From assembly GCA_905178155.1 (NCBI GenBank), contig CAJINV010000002.1:3836947-3900946 (forward strand): a stretch of 64,000 bases of DNA, read 5' to 3'. Source of the DNA: Amoebophrya sp. A120 (taxonomy: Eukaryota > Sar > Dinophyceae > Syndiniales > Amoebophryaceae). The notes beneath the pieces are model-generated. The model saw only the letters and a list, made by a program, of their open reading frames with translations, did no database searches and had not been told where the DNA came from. This document shows positions 34,492 through 45,109 of this stretch, piece by piece; position 1 is the first letter of the stretch; the number at the start of each line of letters is the position of its first letter. The translations under genes and the position numbers were made by a program.

Positions 34492-36801
34492 ACTGTGTTG
34501 AAGAAAATCAGCAGACCCTGGAACAAAAGCGATCAAAGTATGTAGGCAAACAATTCTGGGTGTAATTTTACACCTCTTGTCCTGACGCGCAATGTGACCG
34601 AGTATACTAGCTCTAGCTCTGATCGTCCCTCACCACCAGCTCTGCCGCCGCAAAGGCACCAGGCGGTAGGGCGCAAAAGAGGCATCATTTTCTTGTGCGT
34701 TGTGGTAGAGTTGTGCAGCGCAAGGTCGTGTTTACTATCCTTTCTATCTTCACAACTACGTCGTGCAGTGACGTCGTGTAGGAGCTGTCTTTTTTTTTTC
34801 GGTCTACTTAGTCGACTAGCGGAAGTTGTAGAAAAGTGCCATTATATCGGTTTTGTGATTAAGGAAAAGAAATCATGTTTAACGATCATCATACTTCGGT
34901 TGATGTTTTGCAGAGTTACTTGCGTCCATCGGTGTAGTAGTACTTCTACTTGCATGTGCAGTGTTTCACACGGCTCTGTCCCTGTACCTGCGCTTCTCGC
35001 CCACAGCGCTGTGTAAGCAAGAAGCGCCGTCGGTTTGGACGTGTCGATCCGTTTTGTCTTCACCTCGGTTTGGACATGTGGATCTACTTTTCCTTGACCT
35101 CGGTTTGGACAAGGACCACTTGGTGTCTTGACCACAGTGTGATCGGTTAACTATGGATGCACCCCGGTGCATCATTTTCGAGTAAGTGACGGAAAGTTCT
35201 ATGATGTGATAGAAAGGGCTAGCAGATCCCTGGTAAGCTAATGCACGGTGGCACGACTTGGACTGGACCGGCACTCAAGGCGGGGGTCGTGCCAGGATGG
35301 AATTTTATTTCGATCGGCTGGACTCAGTCACGGTTGACTGGGGGCCGATGTGGTTTCTCTTGAATGATAGCGCTAAGGCTCACATGCCCAGGAAGGTGCG
35401 ACAACTGGACTCAGTCTTGTGGGAAGGTCAGACTGGGGGTTGGGATCGCTCAAATTTGTTTTGGTTCGGATAGAAGGTTACGTAGGCATCTGCATCTCCA
35501 CACTTCGGAGCAACACAGTACGAAATTCGGATCGCGGTTTTCGCGCAAAGAAGTATGTGCCTTGTTTGGCCCACACGCCCTGCTGTGCCAGGGAGGTTGA
35601 CGCAGGTCTGGTCTTTTCTCAACCTAAGTTGTCCGTGCCTGGGTTTTGGCTTGGTCGGCACAGTCTTGAGTCTCGGCCATTTGGGGCCACAGGCAACAGT
35701 AGTGGTTGGAGTACGGTGGCGGTGGGGGAGTCCGCCAAAGTTGTATATTAAGTATGGCCCCGTGAAGGAGGTACTGGTACCGGGGCAGCATCCTCAGGGG
35801 GAGGCCGTTTTAGGTGGCACGCTTGGAATAGGTCTAGGACAGTGGAAGACTCGTGCACTTACTGCTACTGCAGCTCGGAGGGGGCAAACTAAGCTTTTCT
35901 GTTTGGAAAAGCAGGAGGCCTTGGGACTGGTAACTTGGTGCCGCGCGGCCTTGTTCGGTTGACACACCCCCGGGTCTTTGACAAGGACCACTCGGTTGAC
36001 AAACCCCCGGGTGACTTCACCTCGGTTTGGACAAGGACCACATGGTGTCTTGACCAGAGTGTGATCGGTTATTAACTACATAAGGACAATGAGTCAACAG
36101 AGGAGGCTAATATCGAGTCGCCTCCTAAGTCAGCCTGATTTGTTGTTGTGCTCGAGGAACTCGAAGAGAACAAGATCCGCAGCGTGATTAAGTACTTACT
36201 TCCAGCAGACCATGAAGAATTTCGTTTCATCATCTGCTGAATGTTGGTGCTATAAAAATCGCATGTTACTACTGCTGCTGTCTACCGCTGCGAACAGTAC
36301 TAAACAAAAAGAAAGTGACAAAAGCTATACGTTTCCGCTGCCCGGAGAAAAAGAAATGAAAAAGCGTTGTCACAACTCCTCCGAAATACAACTTCAGGCC
36401 AGGCTACAACTACCTATATTTCTCCCATTTTTTCTTGCACATTTTTTTCATCAATGTACCGATTAGGATTTTTGACCTCACGATGCACAATTAAGATCTT
36501 CCAGTTACTACACTTTTGATGCACTTCACACGAAAATAACTTCAGACCACTCGGATAAGTAAGCACAGCATGTTGAACGCGATAAAGACATTCCAAACTC
36601 CCAGAAAAAAATCGGATGATCAGTGAGGGGCGAAGCGAGGCGGGGGCGTGAAGACTTCTCAGAACAACAAACGTGGTCTTCCTGAACTGCGTGCTGCCAG
36701 CAGCATATAAGTTAGTACCAGAAGGTTTTTTCTTCGAACGGGCCCGGGCGGAGTGAGTGCGCAAACATAACATCAAAACAAACCACGGAACAAGAATCAT
36801 C
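34492..36801. other. Intergenic region with a repeated segment
   Basis: 2.3 kb without a recognisable gene. Frames of up to 140 residues occur but show no family resemblance. The part 35100-36070 is bounded by direct repeats (separate entry). The AT-rich ends probably carry the 3' UTR of the helicase gene and the promoter of the next gene. Confidence 0.5.
35099..36071. repeat. Segment bounded by ~50-bp direct repeats
   Basis: CCTCGGTTTGGACAAGGACC, then CTTGACCA, then GTGTGATCGGTTA appears at 35099-35149 and 36020-36071 with few differences. Partial copies lie at 35057 and 35978. The ~0.9-kb interior holds Gly/Val/Trp-rich frames (such as 35555-35962) with no recognised domain. Possibly a mobile element remnant or a segmental duplication. 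Confidence 0.6.
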
Positions 36802-39800
36802 ATGTTCGGCTCCCACCTCTTTTTCGCGGTGGTCCAGTTCTTCCAAACCCTGGGGATCGCATTCTATTTGGAGCTCACCGATCTGTACGCGATCCTTCTC
36901 ACCACGGACCCAGCGCTGTTTTTCATCGTGTTGGTAACGATTGGGTTTTTGGCCCTCACGGTTGATTTCGGAGAATTGCTCCTACCATTCTTGTCCGGGT
37001 CGTTGTTCCCGGCCGCGCTGAAGAAGAGGGGAACAACTGCCAGTGCAAGAGGAGTTAAAAATGCAGGTCCCCCAGGCGCGGGCCCAACAGAAGACCACGG
37101 ACCGCCATCCGCCATGCGGGTGTGTGGTACGCGGCTTGTAGCGGAGGAGATTGCGCGCGAAGAAGTTGTGGAGTTAGTAGAACAGCAAGGAGTCACGGAA
37201 TCCACTATCCCGCCTTTTTCTCCTATGACACGAAAAAAGTGTATAATGCGGTTCTTTCACATTTGTTGTAGCTTCAGCAACACAAATGTAAACCTGCTCA
37301 GCATGATGACAGAAGGAGGCTGCTGCAGTGGAGAGAGCAGAAAGGAAAGTGAAGCATGATCGTGAACTAGGGCTGGGACGAAGCATGCTCGACATGACTG
37401 AGGATATTTTCTATCTTGCTGATTTTGCATCACAGTGTGTAAGAACTGTAAAGAATTTTTCCCTGCGATATTTTCCTCGCTCGGGATGAACGTGGAGTCT
37501 TTGGTTACCCCGGAACTTGACGAACTTATTTTGGCGCCGTCAAATGGAAGTGGCGGAAATCAAAAGGATCCCATCAAGCCCGGTAGCATGATTTCGGAAG
37601 AAGAACAAGAAGACGAAAGTCAAAATGAGGAATTGCTAATCAAAAGAGCTGCGAACTACAATTACGGGCACGATGCTCTCATTGTACAGCAAGAACCTCC
37701 TGCAGGCGTCCTCCCAGGAGCTGGCTCGGGTTCGAGCACGACAAGTTCGGAGAAGGCGATATCTCCCTCTTCATCGCCGATGAGTAAAAACAAGAAGAAC
37801 TACCCAGGAGCTACTACTACTTCTACTGGTCCGGCAGGTTTGGGACAAGTAGTAGAAAACGACTCACGACCTGGATCTGCTCCTTCGGTTGAGAAGAATT
37901 TTCCGAACAAACAAGCGGCGCAAGACCAAGACACGATTCTGACCGCCCAGTCACGGACCGCGAGCCCGATAGCCCGCCTCCGCGGCCGAGAGGCGAAAAT
38001 TTCAGAAGAGGACCGGCGATCCGTGGTTCTTTCTAACATGATGAGAAATAACGACGAGCCCACCACGACGAACAACACTACTAGTAGTAGACAAAGGGCG
38101 CTTTCCGATAGTGGTGTGGTTTTCAACACCACCACTGGCATGCCGAGCGGTGGAGAGAATGCACAACTACATACGGTCGTCGCATCCTCCTCTCCCACAC
38201 CTAGTGTAGAACTTCCTGGAACATCAATAATACCAACAAACAACGACAGCACATCAGTTTTTCCTTCTCTAACTCTCGACACGCGCACGAGCTCGACTCT
38301 GTCAGGCCTGAGTTCCAAGAACACGAAGCGTGTGAGGTTGCGGACCAGTGAGGTTGTTTCGAGTGCACCAACCGGGGAAGATGGGACGTCCACTACTACG
38401 TTAAGTGGCTTCAACACGAGCAGTGTCGTCGTAGGACCGGGCACAGGGTACCACTACCATAGCACTTTTCAACACCCCCGCGAGCGGCATCATGGTACTA
38501 CGCAAGAACTTTCCAGGAGTGCGAGTGGCGGCGCGCCAGGGCGGGGGCCAGCAGCGGCGTTATCTTTTTTGGATGAAAAAGGGAGACAAAATTTCGGCGG
38601 AGGAAGGCAGCGGAATGGTGTTGGTGGGACAACAGGAGCACGCGCACCGCCGTCGAGCGGCGTCGCCGGCCTTCCGAGCTTGGCTTCGTCCTCCAGTTTG
38701 AGCATTGGGGATCGCATCCGCATTCTGGCTATCAAACGCAAATATGTCAGTCTGGTGGTGTGTCTGGGAAGAAGTAGTTGTTATGCAAGTCTATTGATCG
38801 GCTGCGCACTGCCACTGCAATACGTAAGTATAGATGCGCCGCTAGGCATGATGAGTTCATTGTGAGTTGCTTGGTGTTGCGCCGTGGTCCGCATAGCAAG
38901 CTGCGTTCTTTATGCATGACAGGCAACTGGTAGTAGAGCTAGGTCAACATCTTTTCGCGTCTAAGCACTACAGCCCGCAGCGTGATGCCAGACACGCAGG
39001 ATCGCAAATTATATTGTGATGTCTTCTTGCTCCAGAAGATGAGCACCGAAATGGCATATTTGCACTGGATACCGGCAGAGGAGCTGGAGGAGGAAGAGAG
39101 ACGGGAGAAGCTGAAACCAGCAGATCCACAACAAGTGCGGGCGAAGCAATTATCCAAATCCTCCTCTACTTCCCCCGTTGTACTATCAGGCCGAAATACT
39201 TCTTCGTCGAATAACAAGCAACAGGTCACCACCATCCAGGGAGCCCTCGACGCTTTGTCGGCGCACCAGAATATGATGCTTGCCGACCGGACGCGGAGTC
39301 CCGGGGGGACTGCTAGTACTTCGAGCGTCCACCTCGGGCAGAAAAACTACAAACGGGAAGATTACCAACAAGAAGAAAGCGCGCACAACTCTACATCCCA
39401 TTCTCCCGCATCGACCTCCTCCCCCGGGGGTTTCAGTGCGGCCTCCCCGGTCACCGTGGTTGGCGTGCCGGGGCGAGACCATCACGGGCTGGATTCAGAC
39501 GAGGACGCGGAGGTGCTGGCAGCGGAGTATCAAACGGAAAAATCCCGCCTCCCACCTACATCAAAATACGAAATTTGTCATGCTGTATTTGAGTACACAA
39601 ATCGACTTGTATTGCTAGAAGGCAAAGAGGCGCAGTCGTGGCTTCGTTTGCAGGCAATTTGTCGTGCTTTTTCCCACTTCCAGCTGCCTCCTTTCATGCT
39701 GAAGATGCAAGGCTTTCCCACGCAACCCAGCACTGCAGTCCGCATCTTTTCCCTTCTAGCATGACAATGCTGATTTGTGGCCACAACTCTGCATCACAGA

Positions 39801-42800
39801 CTTCCGTATTGATATGGGGAGGGTGGATGTTTCTTCCTGATACAGAGCGCGGCAGAATCTCCTCCTCGCCCGACGAAGCTGAGGAGCTGCGGTTGGAACC
39901 CCGTCCGCAATCCCCCATCGACCGGTCGAGCCGCTTTTCCCTCAACTTTGGCCGGGAACGTGAAGTTTTTTACAACAGCAAGGCCTTCACCGCGCGGGAG
40001 CTGCAGCACCGCGCCAGGTTGTACAACAACCAGCTCGAGCAGCAGGGAGTACAGGACAACCAACTGGAAATACCTGCGGAACTTTTGCAGCGCGTATGAA
40101 CTGCAAAATTATCGTACTCGTATAAATGCATTACAAATTTTCTCAGCATGAGAAATAAAATTTGTAATGCTGATTTCCCTTGGGAACAAGATTTGTGATG
40201 CAAGACTTGCATTTATACAAGTACGATACTTTTGCACAGGATAGCGCGAACTCTCCGAAAACTACGCGCGCCGTCGCGTCAGTTCCAAGCTCGAAATCAA
40301 TAATCCGTTCTTCATGCACCCCGGCGCCACGCCTATGTCAATGGACGGGCGCCGATCCTCGCGGCGTCTCTCTGTTGGGAACCAGAGCAACACGATGAAC
40401 TCGCGGCAGCCGTCGGAGTACATCTAGTATGCATTGATTGCAAATTATTATATCTCAGGGTCTGGAGTTTATCTGAACCTGAAGTACGTACACCAGGATC
40501 CATCTGTGATGCCTATGACTGGCTACGAGACGGCGCGAGTTTTTCTGGCGTACTGTGAAACTCAGTTTGTCGTGCGCCTTGCGAAGCAGGAATCTGCAAA
40601 AATAGATATGTCCCGCGAAATTTGCTCTCATACTGTTATGCCGTACAAGCACAAGCGGCAGTATTCCGAGATATTACGTGTATCAGCAACACAAATATAT
40701 TCCAGACTCAGTAGACACAATATTTGCAAAGCATATCTCCGGCCGGTACACCAAAACGTACGGTGACAATGTCTTTTACGACCATACGCCCACCCTGGTG
40801 GAGGGCCAGTCCATGACGTTTCGCACGAGCGGACGCCCGAGCGTCGGCGGTTCCTACGGCGTATCAACTGCAAAAATGTCTGGGTCTGGAAGAGTGCCCG
40901 ACTTGTCATGCTGGTTTTCCATGACCCATGAGGTCTGGTATGTAGGACATAGCATGACAGATTCTGTGAGAGTTCTATCATGCCTATCCTGCATGGGAAA
41001 CTGCCTCTCGATTAGGTCAAAAGTGGACAGCTTTTGGTAATCATGCAACACAGGTTTTTACATGATTCAGATTTAGCATGACGAGTTGCTTTGTTCCAGA
41101 CCCAGACATTTTTGCATTTGATACGGCGGAGCAGTAGGCCCGAGCAACCGGTTTGGCGGCCGGCTTTCGGACTATGAAGTGTACAACGCGGGTATTCAGA
41201 GGAAAAATCCCCCGTCCCCATATTGATGAGAACGCATCCTGCTGAAGATTTGTGATGCAGATTTGTGACCACAAATCGGGTCTGTCTTGCAAGAAGGCCC
41301 GCTCAGGCTGTCCGCCACGTTACTTATGCGGGCGATTTGTAGTGCTGTAAGTCCTACAGGGTAGCCGTCTACCATGCTAGGCACTTACACCAAAAGGCCT
41401 CCACCTAGGCTCAGGATCTTCGTGCAGTCCTCTACCGCAAGACAAATCTGATTTGTGTACGCAAATCCAGCATCACAGATTTCCTTTTCGATATGGGGAA
41501 GTGGGATTTTTCCTTTTGATAGCTGGGCGACGATCCACGACGGTCTTCGACAACCCGCGCGCGTCGACCGACCAAGATTCGACGCCGACTCCGGTTTATG
41601 CATTGCAAATTTGTCTGGGTCTGGCAGGTGGCAACTTGTGATGCTGTCTCTGCATTCTAAAAAAATCTGTATTGCATGAGTACCAAAGGGAATGCAACTT
41701 TTGCTACGCTGAGAAGGCATTTGTCATGCGGAATAGGCATCAAGAAGCCCTCAAAAAATCTGTATTGCTCGGGTATGCATCACAGACGTCATGGCTCATG
41801 CAAAACGTGCGTGACAAGTGTCAGAATCTTCCAGACCCAGACACTTTTTCAGTTGATACGGTTGTAGGACCACACCACAATGCGCCGTTCCGGCGCTCGA
41901 GATCGTCGACCAATTACTCTGCCATTGACGCGATGCGCTATCCAATGCAAATATGTCTGGGTCCGGTCTGGAAGAGTCCGAGAATTGTCATGCTACTCTG
42001 GCATGACTCTAAACTCTGTATTGCGTGGCCGCGAAACGCTCCTCTTGCCTGTCATGCAGAAACGCAGTTTCTCATGCGGAGAGCGCAACTCAGAACCACG
42101 AAAGAACTTGTCATGCTTTCCCGCGCATTAGAGTGTGCTCCCTGTACCCTTTCTTGCATCACAAGTTTCCAGACCCAGACATATTTGCAATGCATATGGG
42201 CCGCGCTGGAACGATTTGGGACCAACCCGATTACACCATGGAAGAAGCGCGGCGGCACCTGCATTTCGGCAAAAATAAAAGCAGCCCCTCCACGATCAAC
42301 GAGCAGCCCACTTCGAGCTCGGGCGAGCACCACACAACGACAAACAGCGGCAGTTTTCAGGGCACCAGTCTCAGCTTTGGACTGCCGGAGGTAACCAGCA
42401 GTGCTGCGAAGATGGTGGATCAGCATGGCAGCAAGAAAGTAGAGGACAAGATGGATACTGCTAGTAGAGACCCTGATAGTCTTTTTTTTCGTAGTGGGGC
42501 CGCCAGCAGTATAAAAGGCCACGACACAGCAGACGCCTCTCCCAGTTCTGCACCCCCCGGTGGGGGCTTGCGGGACAGCGAGCTTCTCGCGGAAGACAGC
42601 GTGGGCGGCAACAACTACCGACAGCTGTTTTTGAATCTGCCGACCGGAAGTACGAGTAGAACGAAAACTGGTGTTGCCGAGGAACAAGGGTCTTCACGAC
42701 CGAAAAATCTTCATCCGGTAATAGTTGGTGAACCGAAAGGGGAACTAGGCGTGGGGCAAAATAGAGAACTACACGACGAACCGGAGCAAGTAGACCACGG

Positions 42801-43475
42801 CGCCCCAAATTATAACTCCTTGTCGCCGAAGAGCAGCCGGCCTTCCGCTGCGGAAAACGTCGCCCCCCTGAACGAGGAGCATTCTTTCGATATCCTGAGT
42901 AAAAACGTTCCCATACCAGAGTCAAGATGGAAAATCTGCTAGACAAATCAGCCAACTCTGGCTGTTTCGCATGACAAGTTTGTCCTCGTAGTGCAATTAA
43001 CCTGTTTAGCTAGTTCAGCAGCATCACAGATCTAGCAGATCATGCTGCTCCTAGTATGACAAATTCCAAAACGCGGCCAGAAAATGCTTCTCATGGGACT
43101 ACGCATGAGAAACATTGTCAGCATGCAGATTTGCATGACAGCTATGGGGTGGGGATGTTTTTAAATAGCATAGTCGATTTCCTGGAGTCGGGCAACAACG
43201 ATTCCTCCAGCAGTACCTCTTCCGGCGAGCAGCTGTACCCCACCCTGCACAAGAGGAGCCCGAAAACAACAAGAAGTATGCCACGACACGACACGCCGGA
43301 CTTTCTCCTGGCCCGAGCTAACACCCGACCGGCGTCGTTGCTGCAGGCAGATCGGGAAACGCGCCGGGCCTTTCACAACCGCGCGCGGGAGGCGTCCAGC
43401 CCTACGCTAGAGCGCGCGCGGTCCCGCGGGCTCGTGTCAAAATCCGGGTTGCTAGTAGCAGCAAAACAGAACTAG
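36802..43475 (+). CDS. Unknown protein with two N-terminal membrane segments and a long low-complexity tail
   Basis: Eleven exons (3,870 nt) encode 1,289 residues from the ATG at 36802 to TAG at 43473. Residues ~3-33 (HLFFAVVQFFQTLG...) and ~35-70 (ALFFIVLVTIGFLALTV...) are hydrophobic and look like two membrane helices. A charged stretch follows, then ~1,100 residues rich in Ser, Thr, Gly and Arg with little predicted structure. The helix pair with DPALFF faintly recalls the last helices of P4-ATPases, but no other part of such an enzyme was seen, so no function is claimed. A missed upstream start is possible. Ten introners and no GT-AG intron were found. Confidence 0.8.
37224..37470 (+). 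mobile_element. Introner, family B
   Basis: 247 bp. Flanks tctcc/ttttc (3/5). Joins IPPFS, one Ser or Pro, then SLGMNV. Confidence 0.8.
38730..39071 (+). mobile_element. Introner, family A, long and diverged
   Basis: 342 bp. Flanks ctggc/ccggc (4/5). Joins IRILA|EELEEE. The inner TIR is degraded on the right, but the outer GCATATTTGCACTGGATA remains. Confidence 0.75.
39528..39842 (+). mobile_element. Introner, family G
   Basis: 315 bp. Flanks cggag/cagag (4/5). Joins VLAAE|RGRISS. Internally similar to the family G element at 18325. Confidence 0.85.
40095..40243 (+). mobile_element. Introner, family D
   Basis: 149 bp. Flanks gcgcg/gcgcg are identical. Joins ELLQR|ELSENY. Confidence 0.9.
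40428..40735 (+). mobile_element. Introner, family A, informative splice junction
   Basis: 308 bp. Flanks tctag/tctcc (3/5). Keeping the whole left copy would create an in-frame TAG. A junction after nt 4 or earlier avoids it and gives PSEYI|SGRYTK (after nt 3) or PSEYI|YGRYTK (after nt 4). The inner TIR is diverged. Confidence 0.82.
40862..41123 (+). mobile_element. Introner, family A
   Basis: 262 bp. Flanks cggcg/cggcg are identical. Joins GGSYG|GAVGPS. Confidence 0.9.
41193..41521 (+). mobile_element. Introner, family G
   Basis: 329 bp. Flanks gcggg/gctgg (4/5). Joins EVYNA|GRRSTT. Confidence 0.88.
41597..41858 (+). mobile_element. Introner, family A
   Basis: 262 bp. Flanks cggtt/cggtt are identical. 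Joins TPTPV|VGPHHN. Confidence 0.9.
41939..42196 (+). mobile_element. Introner, family A
   Basis: 258 bp. Flanks tgcgc/tgggc (4/5). Joins SAIDAM|(R/G)RAGTIW. Confidence 0.86.
42891..43172 (+). mobile_element. Introner, family E
   Basis: 282 bp. Flanks ttcga/gtcga (4/5). Joins EEHSFD|FLESGN. Confidence 0.88.
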
Positions 43476-45109
43476 AGCAAAAACAACTAAGAATGCGAGA
43501 GCTTGACAAATAAGTACTTTGTCGGCATGGGACAGTACTAGCACAGCCTGCTAATTTAATATTTGGTGTACATCTATGATGTTGGTGTTGCACAAGACCA
43601 GTACCGGATTCGTAAATGCGTCGGAAGATGCCGGAACGCGTTTTTTGTCTTCTTTGTTTTAAGTATACCTCCCACTAATTTCAAATTAATCCTCGTCCTA
43701 CTACTGGAAGGGTGATGATGTGAGTATCTCTTATATCGGACGACACAGAAGTCACGATCTGTTACCGTTTGCTCTAGTACCAGCCCCGAGAAGAAGTACT
43801 TACTAGAGCTGATAGAGCATAATTTGCTTCTAGCAACCTTTCATCTCGACTCTCCTAGCTACTTTTTTTTTCTTTCATTTTTTGCGCGTGCGACCACCAG
43901 CACCTGCTGGTCAGGATAAACCTTCAGGGTGAGTATGTTTGATTTGAATATTTGGTTTTGATTTTTTCCGCGGATAAGAAGACTTGCCAGAAAATAACTC
44001 GTTGCTCACTTGCGCTGCTTCTTCAGGGAGTATCTATCGCGAGGTGGAGCGCTTCCTACTCCTGCTATGACGTATGAAGTGATGTGTTCGGCAGATGATC
44101 CAGACCGTATTTTGTTTTCGATCGCCGTTGGGATAATCGTAGCTACTTACCTTTCGGCACTCAAAAACTCATTTACGGGATCATGCTCTTCTTCGCTGGA
44201 ACTATGGGAAGATGGGTAGTCTTCACGCACAAACAACATGAACATCGATAATTACTTTCTGATCTATCCTCGTAGAACTTCTGTCGTAGAACAAGGAAAA
44301 GTGCATATGTTCTCGAACGCATAACGAAATTCCTATACGACAACAGATTTCTAGCCACCTGAGCGATTTATATGTTTGTAGTTGCCACCAACGTCGGAAT
44401 TCGGGTTCGCGACTAGAGATGAGAGCGACGATGTTTAGTCAAGTCCTTGCATGTCTTTACCGTTGGAAGAGAAACTTCGTGGTAGAGTGGGCGGATCAAC
44501 ATCACCCTGGCATGATCGTGTAGTACTTTTGGTCGTGAAATAGATTTTATTCGTTTTGTCGTAACGATCGTAGAAAGCGTAGCTGGCGTGTCGTTGCTAT
44601 TCGGAACGAGAAAACTCGCATTCGTCAAGAATCAAAACGGGGCAGGCTACATTGATTGCCTGTTGCTGTGTCGTATTTTCATCGTTTTACATTGCAAGCA
44701 CTTAGTTCATCCCCCGCGGGCCCATGACTGCGTGTTGCTTCCATTTCAATTCCATTCCCACATGAGTAAGTGTAGAACGGAACAAGTTGTAGTTGAAGGT
44801 CGTTCATCTTTGTTGTAGTAGTCGGGTACTCTCTAATTATCTTTCTGCCCTGAGCCTGACCCAGCAGGAACTCCTGCTATTCTAACAGATGGGCAGGACC
44901 GTGCTCTGAACATTGCTTTCTTCAAACCTTCTCTGAACATTGCTTTCTTCAAACGCGTTGTTGTTGGGTCTCCGGTAAGAAGTAGTCGCAGTGGAGGGCG
45001 ACTACACGCGACAGGCGGACATCAAAACTTCTATACACAACCACAACAAATCCGCCTTCTGCCTTCATCTTCCAGTAGGAACCGAGACAGGACCGGCAGT
45101 AGCGTGAAA
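43476..45109. other. Intergenic region
   Basis: 1.6 kb, largely AT-rich, with no recognisable gene or introner. Short frames only. A GATGATGTGAG word at about 43714 also occurs near 20060 upstream of the EF-hand gene; its meaning is unknown. Confidence 0.55.

Noticed and set aside
35099-36071. LTR retrotransposon
   Set aside because: The direct repeats are only ~50 bp, there is no primer-binding site, and no reverse transcriptase or integrase motif was seen in the interior.
36212-36466. 84-residue frame with a hydrophobic start upstream of the two-helix membrane protein
   Set aside because: No family resemblance and no way to join it in frame to the next gene. Probably chance in AT-rich intergenic DNA.
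36802-37223. P4-ATPase (flippase) C-terminal fragment
   Set aside because: Only a vague likeness of two helices with DPALFF. No catalytic DKTGT or other ATPase motif occurs anywhere in the gene.
40419-40427. In-frame TAG at 40425 that would truncate the two-helix membrane protein
   Set aside because: It overlaps the left flank of an introner. Using part of the right flank copy removes it, and the frame continues through the following exons to 43475.
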